Assembly (NCBI RefSeq): GCF_902459775.1
Contig: NZ_CABPSQ010000012.1
Span: 1-64,000 of the forward strand
Length of the DNA stretch: 64,000 nt
From: Pandoraea captiosa
GTDB taxonomy: Bacteria > Pseudomonadota > Gammaproteobacteria > Burkholderiales > Burkholderiaceae
Direction: 5' to 3'
A model generated the notes under the pieces. It was not told the DNA's origin and made no database searches. It saw only the letters and a list, made by a program, of their open reading frames with translations. The position numbers were made by a program, and so were the translations under genes. How positions within the stretch are numbered: position 1 is the first letter of the stretch; each line of letters starts with the position of its first letter. Shown here piece by piece: positions 25,871 to 34,720 of the stretch.

Positions 25871-27916
25871 TTGCTACGTCGAATCGTTTTCATCTTTGTG
25901 ATTTTGCTCGGCGCAGTCAGTGCATTCAGTGCGCTTCGCGTGACCCCGGCCGTTGCCGCGCTGCCCTGGCAGTCCGGTTCACCGGTGCTCGAAGCCTCGC
26001 AGGTCTTGCGACTGAATGCGCCACTTCACGACGACGGCAGCATCGTGATCGGCAGCAAAATTGCTAAGGATCACTACGTTTATCGCCATTCACTGCGTAT
26101 CGAGGACGCATCGGGAAACCCGGTCGACTTCACCCTCTCCGACGGCAAGCATCATTTCGACGAGTTCTTCGGCAAATCGGAGATCTACTATGACGACGAT
26201 CTTCGGCTGAAGTTGCCCGCGCTGCGCACGGACTACGTCGTGCTGCATTGGCAGGGATGTGCGCAGGCGGGCATCTGTTATCCGCCGCAAACCATCCGGA
26301 TTGCGCTATCGAACGCGTTCCCGCCGGCGGAGTACGGCGATGCTTCGGCGGCACTCGCGACCATCGCGTCGTCCAGCGAGGCAACGGAGACCGCTGCGTC
26401 TGCTGAGTCCGCAGCGTCCGCTGCATCCGCAAACGCAAGCGGTGCGACGGCGATCCCCCCAGCCCCTGCCGCCAACGGATCCGCTGCGGCCACGGCCCCG
26501 GATGCGCTCGCGGCAGACCAGGAAGCCGCCAATCAGCTCGCCACGCTCGATCCCGTGGCAGCCAAGTTGCTGTTCTTCGGCCTCGGCCTGATGCTGGCGT
26601 TCACCCCGTGCGTGCTACCGATGGTGCCCATCGTCTCGACGATGATCGTGGGCAATCAACCCACGCCCATGCGCGCGCTGTCGCTGTCGTGCGCCTACGT
26701 GCTGGCCATGGCGCTCACCTATGCGAGCATCGGCGTTGCCGCAGCGCTGGCGGGGGCGAACCTGCAAGCGACGCTGCAATCGCCGTGGTTGCTGAGCACC
26801 TTCGCCGCGCTCTTTCTGGTACTGGCGGCGTCGCTGTTCGGCATGTTCGAAGTTCGTTTGCCTTCGTTCATTGTCAGTCGACTCGACGCCGCAGGACGCC
26901 ACCGCACCGGAGGCAGTCTCACCGGCGCGGCGATGCTGGGCCTGCTGTCCGCCTTACTCGTCGGCCCTTGCATGACGGCGCCCCTCGCTGGCGCTTTGCT
27001 CTACATCGGGCAGACGGGCAACGCATGGATGGGCGGCGGCGCCCTCTTCGCGATGGGCCTCGGCATGGGCACGCCGCTGCTTGCCATTGCGCTGTTCGGC
27101 GCGCGCATTCTGCCTCGCCCGGGCGCATGGATGATGCGTGTGCGCATCGCGTTCGCCTATGTCATGGTCGGCATGGCGATCATGATGCTGGGCCGCTTCC
27201 TGCCGGCTCACGTCAGTCTCGCGCTGTGGGGCGCCCTCGGACTCGGACTGGCCGTAGGATTGGGCGCCTGGGCGTGGGCCATGCGCGCCCGGACCGCCTG
27301 CTGGGCACTGGTGTTCGCGTCGGCATTGGCCGCGCTCTGGTCGTTGCTCGTACTCGTCGGGGCGGCGTCCGGCGGTGACTCGCTGGTGCAACCGCTCGCG
27401 CACGTCCGGGCGGGCGTCGTCGCGAGCCTCGCCGAGACAGGCGCGCGTGCTGGCAAGCCGGTCGATTACGTCAGTGTCAAATCGGCCGACGAATTGGATG
27501 CGCGCATTGCGCAGGCCGTCGACAAGGGACAATGGACGCTCATCGACTTCTATGCCGACTGGTGCGCAAGTTGTCATGTCATCGAGCGCAACGTGTTCGG
27601 CGACCCCACAGTCGCCGCACGTCTGGCGCAGATGCAGGTGTTGCGACCGGATGTCACGAAGCACGACGCCATCGACCAGACGCTGATGAAGCGCTGGGGC
27701 GTGCTCGGACCGCCGACGCTCATTCTGGTCGACGCCACCGGCAAGGAAGTGCGGGAGCACCGTATGGTCGGCGAGATGAACGCGACGACCTTCCTGAGCC
27801 GTCTCGATGCCGCTCAGTCCGCACAGACGGCGAGGGCCGCCGGGGCTGCACAACCAGTCCAGTCAGCACAGTCGGCGCAATCAGGAAGGGCGGCCGAAGC
27901 GCCGGAGGCGCCATGA
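25871..27916 (+). CDS. dsbD: Thiol:disulfide interchange protein DsbD
   Basis: A 681 aa inner-membrane electron conduit that passes reducing power from cytoplasmic thioredoxin to periplasmic DsbC/DsbG/TlpA. The start is a TTG codon at 25871, fixed by GGAGGA directly upstream and by the signal peptide (about 1-30) that begins there. The alpha domain has Cys130 and Cys136 (QGCAQAGICYPP). The membrane domain has TPCVLPMVP and GPCMTAPLAG, the paired Cys-Pro motifs. The gamma thioredoxin domain has WCASC near residue 564. An Ala/Ser-rich linker (about 165-215) separates alpha and beta domains. It is coupled by ATGA to the next gene. Confidence 0.93.
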   Translation: MLRRIVFIFVILLGAVSAFSALRVTPAVAALPWQSGSPVLEASQVLRLNAPLHDDGSIVIGSKIAKDHYVYRHSLRIEDASGNPVDFTLSDGKHHFDEFFGKSEIYYDDDLRLKLPALRTDYVVLHWQGCAQAGICYPPQTIRIALSNAFPPAEYGDASAALATIASSSEATETAASAESAASAASANASGATAIPPAPAANGSAAATAPDALAADQEAANQLATLDPVAAKLLFFGLGLMLAFTPCVLPMVPIVSTMIVGNQPTPMRALSLSCAYVLAMALTYASIGVAAALAGANLQATLQSPWLLSTFAALFLVLAASLFGMFEVRLPSFIVSRLDAAGRHRTGGSLTGAAMLGLLSALLVGPCMTAPLAGALLYIGQTGNAWMGGGALFAMGLGMGTPLLAIALFGARILPRPGAWMMRVRIAFAYVMVGMAIMMLGRFLPAHVSLALWGALGLGLAVGLGAWAWAMRARTACWALVFASALAALWSLLVLVGAASGGDSLVQPLAHVRAGVVASLAETGARAGKPVDYVSVKSADELDARIAQAVDKGQWTLIDFYADWCASCHVIERNVFGDPTVAARLAQMQVLRPDVTKHDAIDQTLMKRWGVLGPPTLILVDATGKEVREHRMVGEMNATTFLSRLDAAQSAQTARAAGAAQPVQSAQSAQSGRAAEAPEAP

Positions 27917-28758
27917 TCGGCGTCGGCCCCTTTCCGGTAACGACAGCGGCCCTCCTGGTGGCCACACTCCTCGCGTGGCTCGTCGCGCGATACTGGCGGC
28001 GCGGCACGGACGCCCTGTCGCGTCGCGCCGCCGCCAGCACATTGCTCGACGCCCTCTTCATCGGTCTGATTGTCGCCCGCGCAGTCTATGTGCTGCGGTG
28101 GTGGCCGCACTACGTAGCGGCGCCCGTATCGATCGTCGCCGTGGGTGACGGTGGTTTCGACGTCCCCGGCGGGGCCGTCGCCTCGCTCGCGTGGGCATGG
28201 TGGCGCACGCGGCGTTCGCCGCAGCGCCGGCGCCCGTTGTTCGGCGCCATGCTGGCGGGCGCAGCCCTATGGGGTGTCATGCAGGCGGGATTGGCGTTCA
28301 TGCTGCGCGAAGCGCCGCCGCTGCCCCCGCTCACGCTTTCCGACATTCGTGGCCGCCCCGTGCCGCTGGAAACGCACCTGGGCAAACCCATCGTGATGAA
28401 TCTCTGGGCCAGCTGGTGCCCGCCGTGCCGGCGTGAGATGCCCGTGCTCGCCCAGGCGCAGACGGACTATCCGGAGGTGCAGTTCCTGATGGTCAATCAG
28501 GGCGAGGCGGTGCACACGGTGGCCGCGTTCGTGAGGTCGCAGCGACTGACGTTCGACCATCTGCTGCTCGATCCGCAATCGCAAGCCATGCAGGCCGCTC
28601 GCACACGCGCGCTTCCCACCACGCTGTACTTCGACGCAAACGGTCGTCTCGTCGACGCCCATCTGGGCGAACTCACGGCGGCTCGCCTGCGCGACGTACT
28701 TCATCGAAAGCTCAAGCAACCTCCACCTTCCCCGACGTCTTCCCCATCAAAGGAGTAA
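27913..28758 (+). CDS. TlpA-family thiol:disulfide reductase with N-terminal membrane domain
   Basis: A 281 aa protein with a polytopic N-terminal membrane part (about residues 1-125, resembling the fold region annotated in some relatives as prolipoprotein diacylglyceryl transferase-like), then a TlpA/DsbE thioredoxin domain with active site WASWCPPCRREMP. RALPTTLYFDANGRLVDAHLGEL holds the cis-Pro region. It should be a DsbD-fed periplasmic reductant. The start at 27913 overlaps the dsbD stop and follows GGAGG; the frame to 27532 is an extension inside dsbD. Gene order DsbD-TlpA-DsbG recalls the Scs copper-tolerance systems, but this is only analogy. Confidence 0.87.
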   Translation: MIGVGPFPVTTAALLVATLLAWLVARYWRRGTDALSRRAAASTLLDALFIGLIVARAVYVLRWWPHYVAAPVSIVAVGDGGFDVPGGAVASLAWAWWRTRRSPQRRRPLFGAMLAGAALWGVMQAGLAFMLREAPPLPPLTLSDIRGRPVPLETHLGKPIVMNLWASWCPPCRREMPVLAQAQTDYPEVQFLMVNQGEAVHTVAAFVRSQRLTFDHLLLDPQSQAMQAARTRALPTTLYFDANGRLVDAHLGELTAARLRDVLHRKLKQPPPSPTSSPSKE

Positions 28759-28761
28759 CCC

Positions 28762-29655
28762 ATGTCGGTTCGCAAGACTCTCGCCTTCACCTTCGGTTCA
28801 CTGGCTGCGCTCTCGATCTCGACGTCGGGCGTCGCGGCGGACGCCGCTTCGCCCATGAATGCCCCACCCATCGCACCCATCTCCCCCGTCGCCGCCCCCA
28901 TGGCTTCACCTGCGCCAACTGCCCTGGCGGCCCCCTCGGCATCCCCCGTCACGCCACCCACCGCCATGCCGCCCGTCGTGCAGGCACTGGCACGTGAGGG
29001 CGTGACGGCATTGCAGCCGTTCGACACGGGCGTGAAGGACCTGTCGGCCTACGCCGGACTCGCCGGCCAGCAGCCGATAGCGGTCTATCTGCTCCCCGAC
29101 GGCAACGGGATCGTCGGCACGCGAATCGGCACCGACGGCAAACCGCTCGACGTGGAGCGCGTGACCAAGCGCATCGAAAAGCCGCTGAGCGACGCGATGT
29201 GGTCGAAACTCGCGGCCTCCAGCTGGATTCAGGACGGCAAGAAGGACGCGCCGCGCGTCGTGTACACCTTCAGCGACCCGAACTGCCCATACTGCCATCG
29301 CTTCTGGGAGGCAGCGCGGCCGTGGGTCGACGCCGGCAAGGTGCAATTGCGACATGTGCTCGTAGCGGTCATCAAAGCCGACAGCGTGACCAAGGCGGCC
29401 GCCATTTTCGGTGCGCAGAATCCGTCTGCCGCACTCGCGCAGAACGAGCAGAAGTTCGCGCAGGGCGGCATCAAGCCCGTGCGCAACGTCACCAAGGCCG
29501 TCGCGGAAAAGCTCCAGACCAACCAGCAACTGATGGCCGAGTTCGGCTTTCGCGGCACGCCCGGCATCGTCTACCGAAACGACAAGGGCGTGGTCGAGCG
29601 GGCCAACGGCATGCCGCCGGCGGACGCGCTGACGACCATCCTGGGCATGCGCTGA
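28762..29655 (+). CDS. dsbG: Periplasmic thiol:disulfide isomerase/chaperone DsbG
   Basis: A 297 aa exported thioredoxin-fold protein. The signal ends near residue 26 (GVAA), followed by a Pro/Ala-rich linker (30-70), an N-terminal dimerisation domain, and the active site Cys175-Pro-Tyr-Cys178 in DPNCPYCHRF. FRGTPGIVYRN is the cis-Pro loop. The CPYC dipeptide is that of DsbG. It protects or repairs Cys residues of envelope proteins and is kept reduced by DsbD, encoded two genes upstream. AAAGGAG precedes the ATG; the gap to the preceding gene is 3 bp. Confidence 0.9.
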   Translation: MSVRKTLAFTFGSLAALSISTSGVAADAASPMNAPPIAPISPVAAPMASPAPTALAAPSASPVTPPTAMPPVVQALAREGVTALQPFDTGVKDLSAYAGLAGQQPIAVYLLPDGNGIVGTRIGTDGKPLDVERVTKRIEKPLSDAMWSKLAASSWIQDGKKDAPRVVYTFSDPNCPYCHRFWEAARPWVDAGKVQLRHVLVAVIKADSVTKAAAIFGAQNPSAALAQNEQKFAQGGIKPVRNVTKAVAEKLQTNQQLMAEFGFRGTPGIVYRNDKGVVERANGMPPADALTTILGMR

Positions 29656-29872
29656 GCACGCCGGGGCGGGCGAGCGCGGGCGGTCGGATGCGAGCGCCCG
29701 CACGCGGTCCGGTCCGATCCAGTCCAATCCGGCCCGGTCATCACGTAGCAGAATCGTCGAGCGCCCCACGCCCTGCGGCGCACATTCTTGCGAAAAACGG
29801 TCAGATCGCGCGCGAAATCTGCCGAATGACCGCTTTTTGCGACACCCGCCCACGGCGTGCCGGAGATGCTGC
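29656..29872. other. dsbG-trpG intergenic region, first part
   Basis: No gene seen. A GC-rich run with repeated GGTCCGATCC / CAGTCCAATCC-like units (29705-29725) precedes the leader promoter. I see no clear terminator after dsbG. Confidence 0.4.
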
Positions 29873-29878
29873 TACAAT
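29873..29878 (+). promoter_or_regulatory. Candidate -10 element of the trpG leader
   Basis: TACAAT lies 9 bp before the start of the Trp-rich leader frame, in otherwise GC-rich DNA. A good -35 hexamer at standard spacing is not obvious. If this is the -10, the transcript would begin almost at the leader ATG, leaving little room for a ribosome site. Confidence 0.45.
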
Positions 29879-29887
29879 CGCCTCACT

Positions 29888-29956
29888 ATGAAGTCGCATC
29901 AGTCGTCCTCCCTCCTCTGGTCGCCCCTGACCGCTGCCCTGCGCTGGTGGCGGTAA
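29888..29956 (+). CDS. Putative trpG leader peptide with three Trp codons
   Basis: A 22-residue frame starting MKSHQSSSLLW and ending ALRWWR before TAA, with Trp at positions 11, 20 and 21. The tandem Trp codons (29945-29950) fall in the 5' arm of a perfect hairpin GTGGCGG (29947-29953) / CCGCCAC (29958-29964) with loop TAAC, which a ribosome stalled at those codons would melt. It lies 132 bp before trpG. This is the classical geometry of a trp attenuator leader peptide. Confidence 0.7.
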   Translation: MKSHQSSSLLWSPLTAALRWWR

Positions 29957-30088
29957 CCCGCCACGTCTATCTCATCCCCATAGCGCCCTCCCCCGCGGAC
30001 CGCGAATTCCATATGGGGGCACGCTCAGGGGACCATCGCAAATTCCACGCGTTCGACACGCTTTGTCACCAGACAAACAGGGACCATC
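29957..30088 (+). promoter_or_regulatory. trpG leader RNA with alternative stems
   Basis: After the leader peptide, CCCCATA (29976-29982) can pair with TATGGGG (30012-30018), enclosing a CGCG-rich inner stem. No T run follows, so a standard intrinsic terminator is not evident; regulation could be Rho-dependent or translational. Structures were drawn by eye. Confidence 0.45.
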
Positions 30089-30676
30089 ATGCTGCTGATG
30101 ATCGACAACTACGACTCGTTTACCTACAACATCGTCCAGTACTTCGGTGAGCTGGGCGAAGATGTCCGGGTCTTCCGCAACGACGAAATCACGCTCGACG
30201 CGATCGCCGAACTCGCCCCCGAGCGAATCTGCCTCTCACCTGGGCCGAGCTGCCCGGCCAACGCCGGGATCACGCTCGACGTGCTCAAGCGCTTCTCCGG
30301 CGAAATCCCCATTCTTGGCGTCTGCCTCGGCCATCAGGCCATTGGCGAAGCGTTTGGCGGCAACGTCGTTCGCGCCCGGCAGATCATGCACGGCAAGGTA
30401 AGCGAGATCGAAACCACGCAACAGGGCGTGTTCGCGAATCTGCCCAAGCGCTTTACCGTCACCCGTTATCACTCACTCGCCATCGAGCGCGACTCGTTGC
30501 CCGACTGTCTGGAAGTGACGGCATGGACCGACGATGGCGAAATCATGGGCGTGCGTCACAAGACGCTCGACGTCGAAGGCGTGCAATTCCACCCGGAGTC
30601 GATCCTGTCCGAGCATGGCCACGCCGTGCTGCGCAACTTCCTGCAAGCGGCGCCGCGCGCGGCCATCGCCGCCTGA
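30089..30676 (+). CDS. trpG: Anthranilate synthase component II (glutamine amidotransferase)
   Basis: A 195 aa class-I glutaminase that supplies ammonia to TrpE. Nucleophile Cys is in [16 protein letters not shown], the His-Glu pair in [13 protein letters not shown], and the start [14 protein letters not shown] is typical. A second ATG at 30098 is possible. PabA function with a para-aminobenzoate synthase is an alternative or extra role, common for TrpG. It heads trpG-trpD-trpC and is separated from trpE by the efflux and Dsb modules. Confidence 0.94.
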   Translation: MLLMIDNYDSFTYNIVQYFGELGEDVRVFRNDEITLDAIAELAPERICLSPGPSCPANAGITLDVLKRFSGEIPILGVCLGHQAIGEAFGGNVVRARQIMHGKVSEIETTQQGVFANLPKRFTVTRYHSLAIERDSLPDCLEVTAWTDDGEIMGVRHKTLDVEGVQFHPESILSEHGHAVLRNFLQAAPRAAIAA

Positions 30677-30727
30677 TATCGCGGCACATCGAGACATCGG
30701 ACAATCGACACAGGAGAGGACAATAAA

Positions 30728-31756
30728 ATGATTACCCCGCAAGAAGCGCTTCAGCGCACCATCGAACACCGCGAAATCTTCCACGACGAGATGCTGCATC
30801 TGATGCGCCTCATCATGAAGGGCGAGATCTCGCCGGTCATGTCGGCCGCCATCATCACCGGCCTGCGCGTGAAGAAGGAAACCATCGGCGAGATCGCCGC
30901 CGCCGCACAGGTCATGCGCGAGTTCGCCAATCACGTCGTGGCGCCCTCCGACGAGCACTTCGTCGACATCGTGGGCACCGGCGGCGATGTTTCGCATACG
31001 TTCAATATTTCCACCGCCTCGATGTTCGTCGCCGCCGGCGCCGGCGCGAAGGTCGCCAAACACGGCAACCGTGGCGTGAGCTCGAAGTCGGGCAGCGCCG
31101 ACGTGCTCGAAGCCCTCGGCGTGAACATCATGCTCACCCCCGAGCAGGTCGCCGAGTGTCTTGGCGAAGTCGGCATCGGCTTCATGTTCGCCCCGAACCA
31201 CCACCCTGCCATGAAGAACGTCGCCGCCATCCGCAAGGAGATGGGCGTGCGCACGATCTTCAACATTCTCGGCCCGCTCACGAATCCGGCCGGTGCGCCG
31301 AACCAGTTGATGGGGGTCTTCCACCCCGATCTGGTCGGGATTCAGGTGCGCGTGATGGAGCGCCTGGGCGCCGAGCATGTGCTCGTAGTCTACGGGAAGG
31401 ACGGCATGGACGAAGTGTCGCTCGGGGCCGCTACCCTCGTCGGCGAACTGAAGGACGGCAAGGTCACCGAGTACGAAATTCATCCGGAAGATTTCGGCTT
31501 GCAGATGGTCAGCAACCGCAGCCTGAAGGTGGGCAGCGCCGAGGAGTCGAAGACGATGCTCATCGAAGCGCTCGACAACACGCCGGGCACGGCGCGCGAG
31601 ATCGTCACACTGAACGCCGGCACCGCGCTGTATGCTTCGAACCGCGCGGCGACGATTGCCGACGGTATCGCGATGGCGCGCGAATCCATCGCCAGCGGAG
31701 CGGCACGCGAAAAGCTCCATGAATTCGTCACGTTCACGCAACGCTTCAAGGCATAA
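30728..31756 (+). CDS. trpD: Anthranilate phosphoribosyltransferase
   Basis: A 342 aa enzyme that joins anthranilate and PRPP. The PRPP-binding glycine loop is [19 protein letters not shown], followed by [21 protein letters not shown] and the domain core [13 protein letters not shown]. The usual length is about 340 residues. It follows trpG by 51 bp with AGGAGAGG upstream of ATG 30728. Confidence 0.96.
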   Translation: MITPQEALQRTIEHREIFHDEMLHLMRLIMKGEISPVMSAAIITGLRVKKETIGEIAAAAQVMREFANHVVAPSDEHFVDIVGTGGDVSHTFNISTASMFVAAGAGAKVAKHGNRGVSSKSGSADVLEALGVNIMLTPEQVAECLGEVGIGFMFAPNHHPAMKNVAAIRKEMGVRTIFNILGPLTNPAGAPNQLMGVFHPDLVGIQVRVMERLGAEHVLVVYGKDGMDEVSLGAATLVGELKDGKVTEYEIHPEDFGLQMVSNRSLKVGSAEESKTMLIEALDNTPGTAREIVTLNAGTALYASNRAATIADGIAMARESIASGAAREKLHEFVTFTQRFKA

Positions 31757-31780
31757 GTTCTCTCCGAATCCGTCATCGAT

Positions 31781-32593
31781 ATGTCTACCTTTCTCGACAA
31801 GATCCTGGCCGTGAAGGCCGAAGAAGTCGCCGCCGCCAAGCGGGCGCGCGACCTGGCCGGTCTGCGCCGCGACGCGGAAGCCACAGTTGGCGACAGCGCG
31901 CTGCGCACGCGCGATTTCGTAGGTGCGCTGCGCACGAAGGTCGACGCCGGCCTGTGCGGCGTGATCGCCGAAATCAAGAAGGCCAGCCCGTCCAAGGGCG
32001 TGATTCGCGAGCATTTCGTGCCGCCGCGAATTGCCGAGTCGTACCAGCAAGGCGGTGCAGCGTGCCTGTCGGTGCTCACCGACGTGCAGTTCTTTCAGGG
32101 CGCGACCGAATATCTGAAAGCGGCCCGTGCGGCGTGCGATCTGCCGGTGCTGCGCAAGGACTTCATGATCGATGCCTATCAGGTCTACGAGGCACGCGAC
32201 ATGGGGGCCGACTGCATTCTGCTGATCGCCGCCGCGCTGGAGCTCTCTCAGATGCGCGATCTCGAAGCGCTGGCGCACGAGCTGGGCATGGCCGTGCTCG
32301 TGGAAGTTCACAACGGCAAGGAACTCGACGCCGGTCTCGAATTGCGCACGCCGCTGCTGGGCATCAACAACCGAAACCTGCACAGCTTCGAAGTCACCAT
32401 CGATACGACCCTCGGCCTGTTGAAACACATTCCGCAGGATCGTCTTGTCGTGACGGAGTCGGGTATCCTGTCGCGTGACGACGTGACGCGCTTGCGCGCG
32501 GCCAACGTCAATGCCTTTCTCGTCGGCGAAGCCTTCATGCGCGCGCCCGAGCCGGGCGATGCGCTCGCCGAGCTGTTCGACATGCCCCGCTGA
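31781..32593 (+). CDS. trpC: Indole-3-glycerol phosphate synthase
   Basis: A 270 aa TIM-barrel decarboxylase-cyclase. Signature regions are [60 protein letters not shown] and [12 protein letters not shown]. It is the monofunctional form; no TrpF is fused. trpF, trpB and trpA are not in the window. The ribosome site before 31781 is weak, so it may depend on coupling with trpD, which ends 24 bp upstream. Confidence 0.95.
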   Translation: MSTFLDKILAVKAEEVAAAKRARDLAGLRRDAEATVGDSALRTRDFVGALRTKVDAGLCGVIAEIKKASPSKGVIREHFVPPRIAESYQQGGAACLSVLTDVQFFQGATEYLKAARAACDLPVLRKDFMIDAYQVYEARDMGADCILLIAAALELSQMRDLEALAHELGMAVLVEVHNGKELDAGLELRTPLLGINNRNLHSFEVTIDTTLGLLKHIPQDRLVVTESGILSRDDVTRLRAANVNAFLVGEAFMRAPEPGDALAELFDMPR

Positions 32594-32734
32594 TCTGCCA
32601 ACGCGCTCATGCGCGTTGAACGAACGATGGCGCGGCGCCCCGAACGGGCGCCGCCCGCTTTGCGGCAAGACGCATCGTTCCTGCATCGGATGGCGGCGCC
32701 GGGCGGGTCGGCGTGCCCCAGACAGGAGCGGCCC

Positions 32735-33427
32735 ATGGCCATCGAACGCGAACTCAAACTTGCCCTGCCGGGCGATCTGCCCACTGCGCGCGCCGACGCG
32801 CTGATTTCCCATCTCGACCGACTACCCGGGGCGGACGCCCGGGGTCAGCGTCATCTCGTCAATCGCTATTTCGACACGCCGGATCTCGCGCTTGCACGCG
32901 CCAAGGCGGCGTTGCGTCTGCGCTTTGTCGCGCGTGACGGACACCCCGAACAGTGGCTGCAAACGCTCAAGTCGGTTGGCGAGGCGCGTGACGGATTGCA
33001 CGTGCGCCACGAGTGGGAGCTGGCCGTGCCGGATGAAGCGCTCGACCTCGCGGCGTTGATCGCGGCGTGCGATATGCCGACGACGGCGGCATTGCTGCGC
33101 AACGAAGGCGAGAACGTTGTCGCGCAATTCGAAACGAACTTCGTACGACGCTTGTGGCGCTATGTCGCTGGCGACGGCACGACCGTGGAAATCGCCTTCG
33201 ATCGCGGCGAAGTGGCCGTCGAGGCCGAGGGCGTACGTCACACCGAACCGCTCGTCGAAGTGGAGCTGGAGTTGCTCGACGCGCCGGACGACGACCGCCA
33301 GGGCCAGGGCGAACGCATTCTGCAAGCGCTGGCGCAGGATCTGCTCGCCGTTCTCCCGGAGTTGCACGCCGACAACGTGAGCAAAGCGCAGCGCGGCTAT
33401 CGACTGCGACAGCAAGTGTTGGGCTGA
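32735..33427 (+). CDS. CYTH-domain inorganic triphosphatase-like protein
   Basis: A 230 aa protein starting MAIERELKLAL, where E-R-E-L-K is the ExExK metal-binding motif of the CYTH (CyaB-thiamine triphosphatase) fold. Conserved strand motifs RYFDTPDLALARAKAALRLR and QWLQTLKSV follow, then GTTVEIAFDRGEV and EVELELL. It matches the CYTH half of E. coli YgiF but lacks the C-terminal CHAD domain. Likely substrate is inorganic triphosphate. The start at 32735 follows CAGGAGCGG; upstream in-frame sequence is low-complexity. Confidence 0.85.
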   Translation: MAIERELKLALPGDLPTARADALISHLDRLPGADARGQRHLVNRYFDTPDLALARAKAALRLRFVARDGHPEQWLQTLKSVGEARDGLHVRHEWELAVPDEALDLAALIAACDMPTTAALLRNEGENVVAQFETNFVRRLWRYVAGDGTTVEIAFDRGEVAVEAEGVRHTEPLVEVELELLDAPDDDRQGQGERILQALAQDLLAVLPELHADNVSKAQRGYRLRQQVLG

Positions 33428-33503
33428 GCACGCTCGCTCACGCATCCTCACGCCTGCTCACCCCCTCGAATCCGCCCTCTCGCCTCTCCAACCGATCCTA
33501 CGC

Positions 33504-34442
33504 ATGGCATCACGCTCACCACGCACCACCAAGACTCCGCAATCACCGGCTGACGGCGAACGTCAGCGCTCCCTGTTCGATACGGTCGACGCACCGGAAC
33601 CTCTCACCGCACATGACGCCCGGGAGAGCGCCGCGAGCGACATCGTGAACGACGGCCACGATGTCGACGATGCCGCTGGTGCCGCTGGAGCCAGGAGGGC
33701 AACCGATCACAGCGTTGCCGGTCCGCTCAAGGGACGCGTCGAAGACCAGTTCCAGGCACTGCCCCATGCATGGAAAGCGCTGGTTGCGCCGTTCATGCAA
33801 AGCGAGGCTTACGCGCCGCTGTGTCAGTACGTCGACGCCGAAGTCGCTGCGGGCAAGACCGTCTATCCGGCGGACATTTTCCATGCGTTACGCATGACCT
33901 CGCCGGAGGACGTGAAGGTCGTCATCCTGGGACAGGATCCCTATCACGGCGACGATCATGGCATTGCCCAGGCGCACGGCATGGCGTTCTCGGTGCAGCA
34001 CGGTGTGCGAGTCCCCCCGTCATTGCGCAACATCTACAAAGAAATCGAGCGCGATCTTGGCATTGCGCCGCCGTCACATGGCAATCTCGATGCGTGGGCC
34101 AAGCAAGGTGTGTTGCTGCTCAACACGACGCTCACAGTGGAGGCAGGCAACGCCGCGAGCCATGCGAAGCCGTTCAAAAAGGGGGGGTGGCAAGCATGCA
34201 CCGACACATTGCTCTGCGGCCTCGCGGCGCAACAGGGTCCGCTGGTATTCATGTTGTGGGGCAGTCACGCACAAGCAAAAGCACCGCTGCTCTCGGGTCA
34301 CGGACACCTGCTGCTCGAAGCGCCGCATCCGTCGCCACTGTCCGCGCATCGCGGCTTTCTCGGCTGCGGCCACTTCAGCGCCGCCAACGCGTTTGTGACG
34401 CAACACGGTAAATCGCCTATCGACTGGCGTGTGCCTGCGTAG
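33504..34442 (+). CDS. ung: Uracil-DNA glycosylase, family 1, with long N-terminal extension
   Basis: A 312 aa repair enzyme that removes uracil from DNA. The water-activating loop is VILGQDPYHGDDHGIAQAHG, the uracil pocket LLLNTTLTVEAGNAASH, and the minor-groove loop APHPSPLSAHRGFLG. E. coli Ung is about 229 aa; here an 80-residue acidic, Ala-rich extension precedes the fold (which begins near VEDQFQALPHAW). The extension is likely disordered. The start at 33504 has a weak ribosome site; no later in-frame start is clearly better. Confidence 0.94.
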   Translation: MASRSPRTTKTPQSPADGERQRSLFDTVDAPEPLTAHDARESAASDIVNDGHDVDDAAGAAGARRATDHSVAGPLKGRVEDQFQALPHAWKALVAPFMQSEAYAPLCQYVDAEVAAGKTVYPADIFHALRMTSPEDVKVVILGQDPYHGDDHGIAQAHGMAFSVQHGVRVPPSLRNIYKEIERDLGIAPPSHGNLDAWAKQGVLLLNTTLTVEAGNAASHAKPFKKGGWQACTDTLLCGLAAQQGPLVFMLWGSHAQAKAPLLSGHGHLLLEAPHPSPLSAHRGFLGCGHFSAANAFVTQHGKSPIDWRVPA

Positions 34443-34720
34443 ACGGAACGCGCCCCGTGTTTTAGCTGAAGTTACCGATCATTTCCCGATTTTTGTCAAC
34501 TAAAACGAGGAATACCGGGGCGTTTTCGCCCCACACCTCACGTACCGCCTCGCGGGAATATATCCGTTTGCATACGTTTCGTACGTTTACACGGGGATGT
34601 GAAAGCCATTAAACTTCGGTCCGTAATGAGAATTCATATCAATCTCATTACCAATAACTAAATCGCGCGTTACCCGGCCTGTGAAGCGTCGACGGTGGCG
34701 CAGTCGCCGGAAACACACGT
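34443..34720. other. ung-receptor intergenic region
   Basis: This 278 bp spacer holds a perfect hairpin GGGGCGTTTTCGCCCC (34517-34532) without a T tract and, nearer the receptor gene, an AT-rich region with a Fur-box-like dyad. No gene is seen. Confidence 0.6.
34624..34650. promoter_or_regulatory. Fur box upstream of the siderophore receptor
   Basis: TAATGAGA (34624-34631) and TCTCATTA (34643-34650) are perfect inverted arms around ATTCATATCAA, and AATGAGAATTCATATCAATC overlaps the Fur 19-mer pattern GATAATGATAATCATTATC. It lies about 70 bp before the receptor start, the expected place for iron repression. Confidence 0.75.

Noticed and set aside
13984-30088. Genomic island with attachment sites between trpE and trpG
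   Set aside because: No integrase, tRNA, direct-repeat ends or clear base-composition change were seen, so only the gene split is reported.
29857-30150. 97-codon frame overlapping the trpG start
   Set aside because: It is in another frame, has no family features and overlaps the Trp-rich leader and trpG.
34517-34532. GGGGCGTTTTCGCCCC as an intrinsic terminator for ung
   Set aside because: The hairpin lacks a following T run, so termination cannot be claimed.
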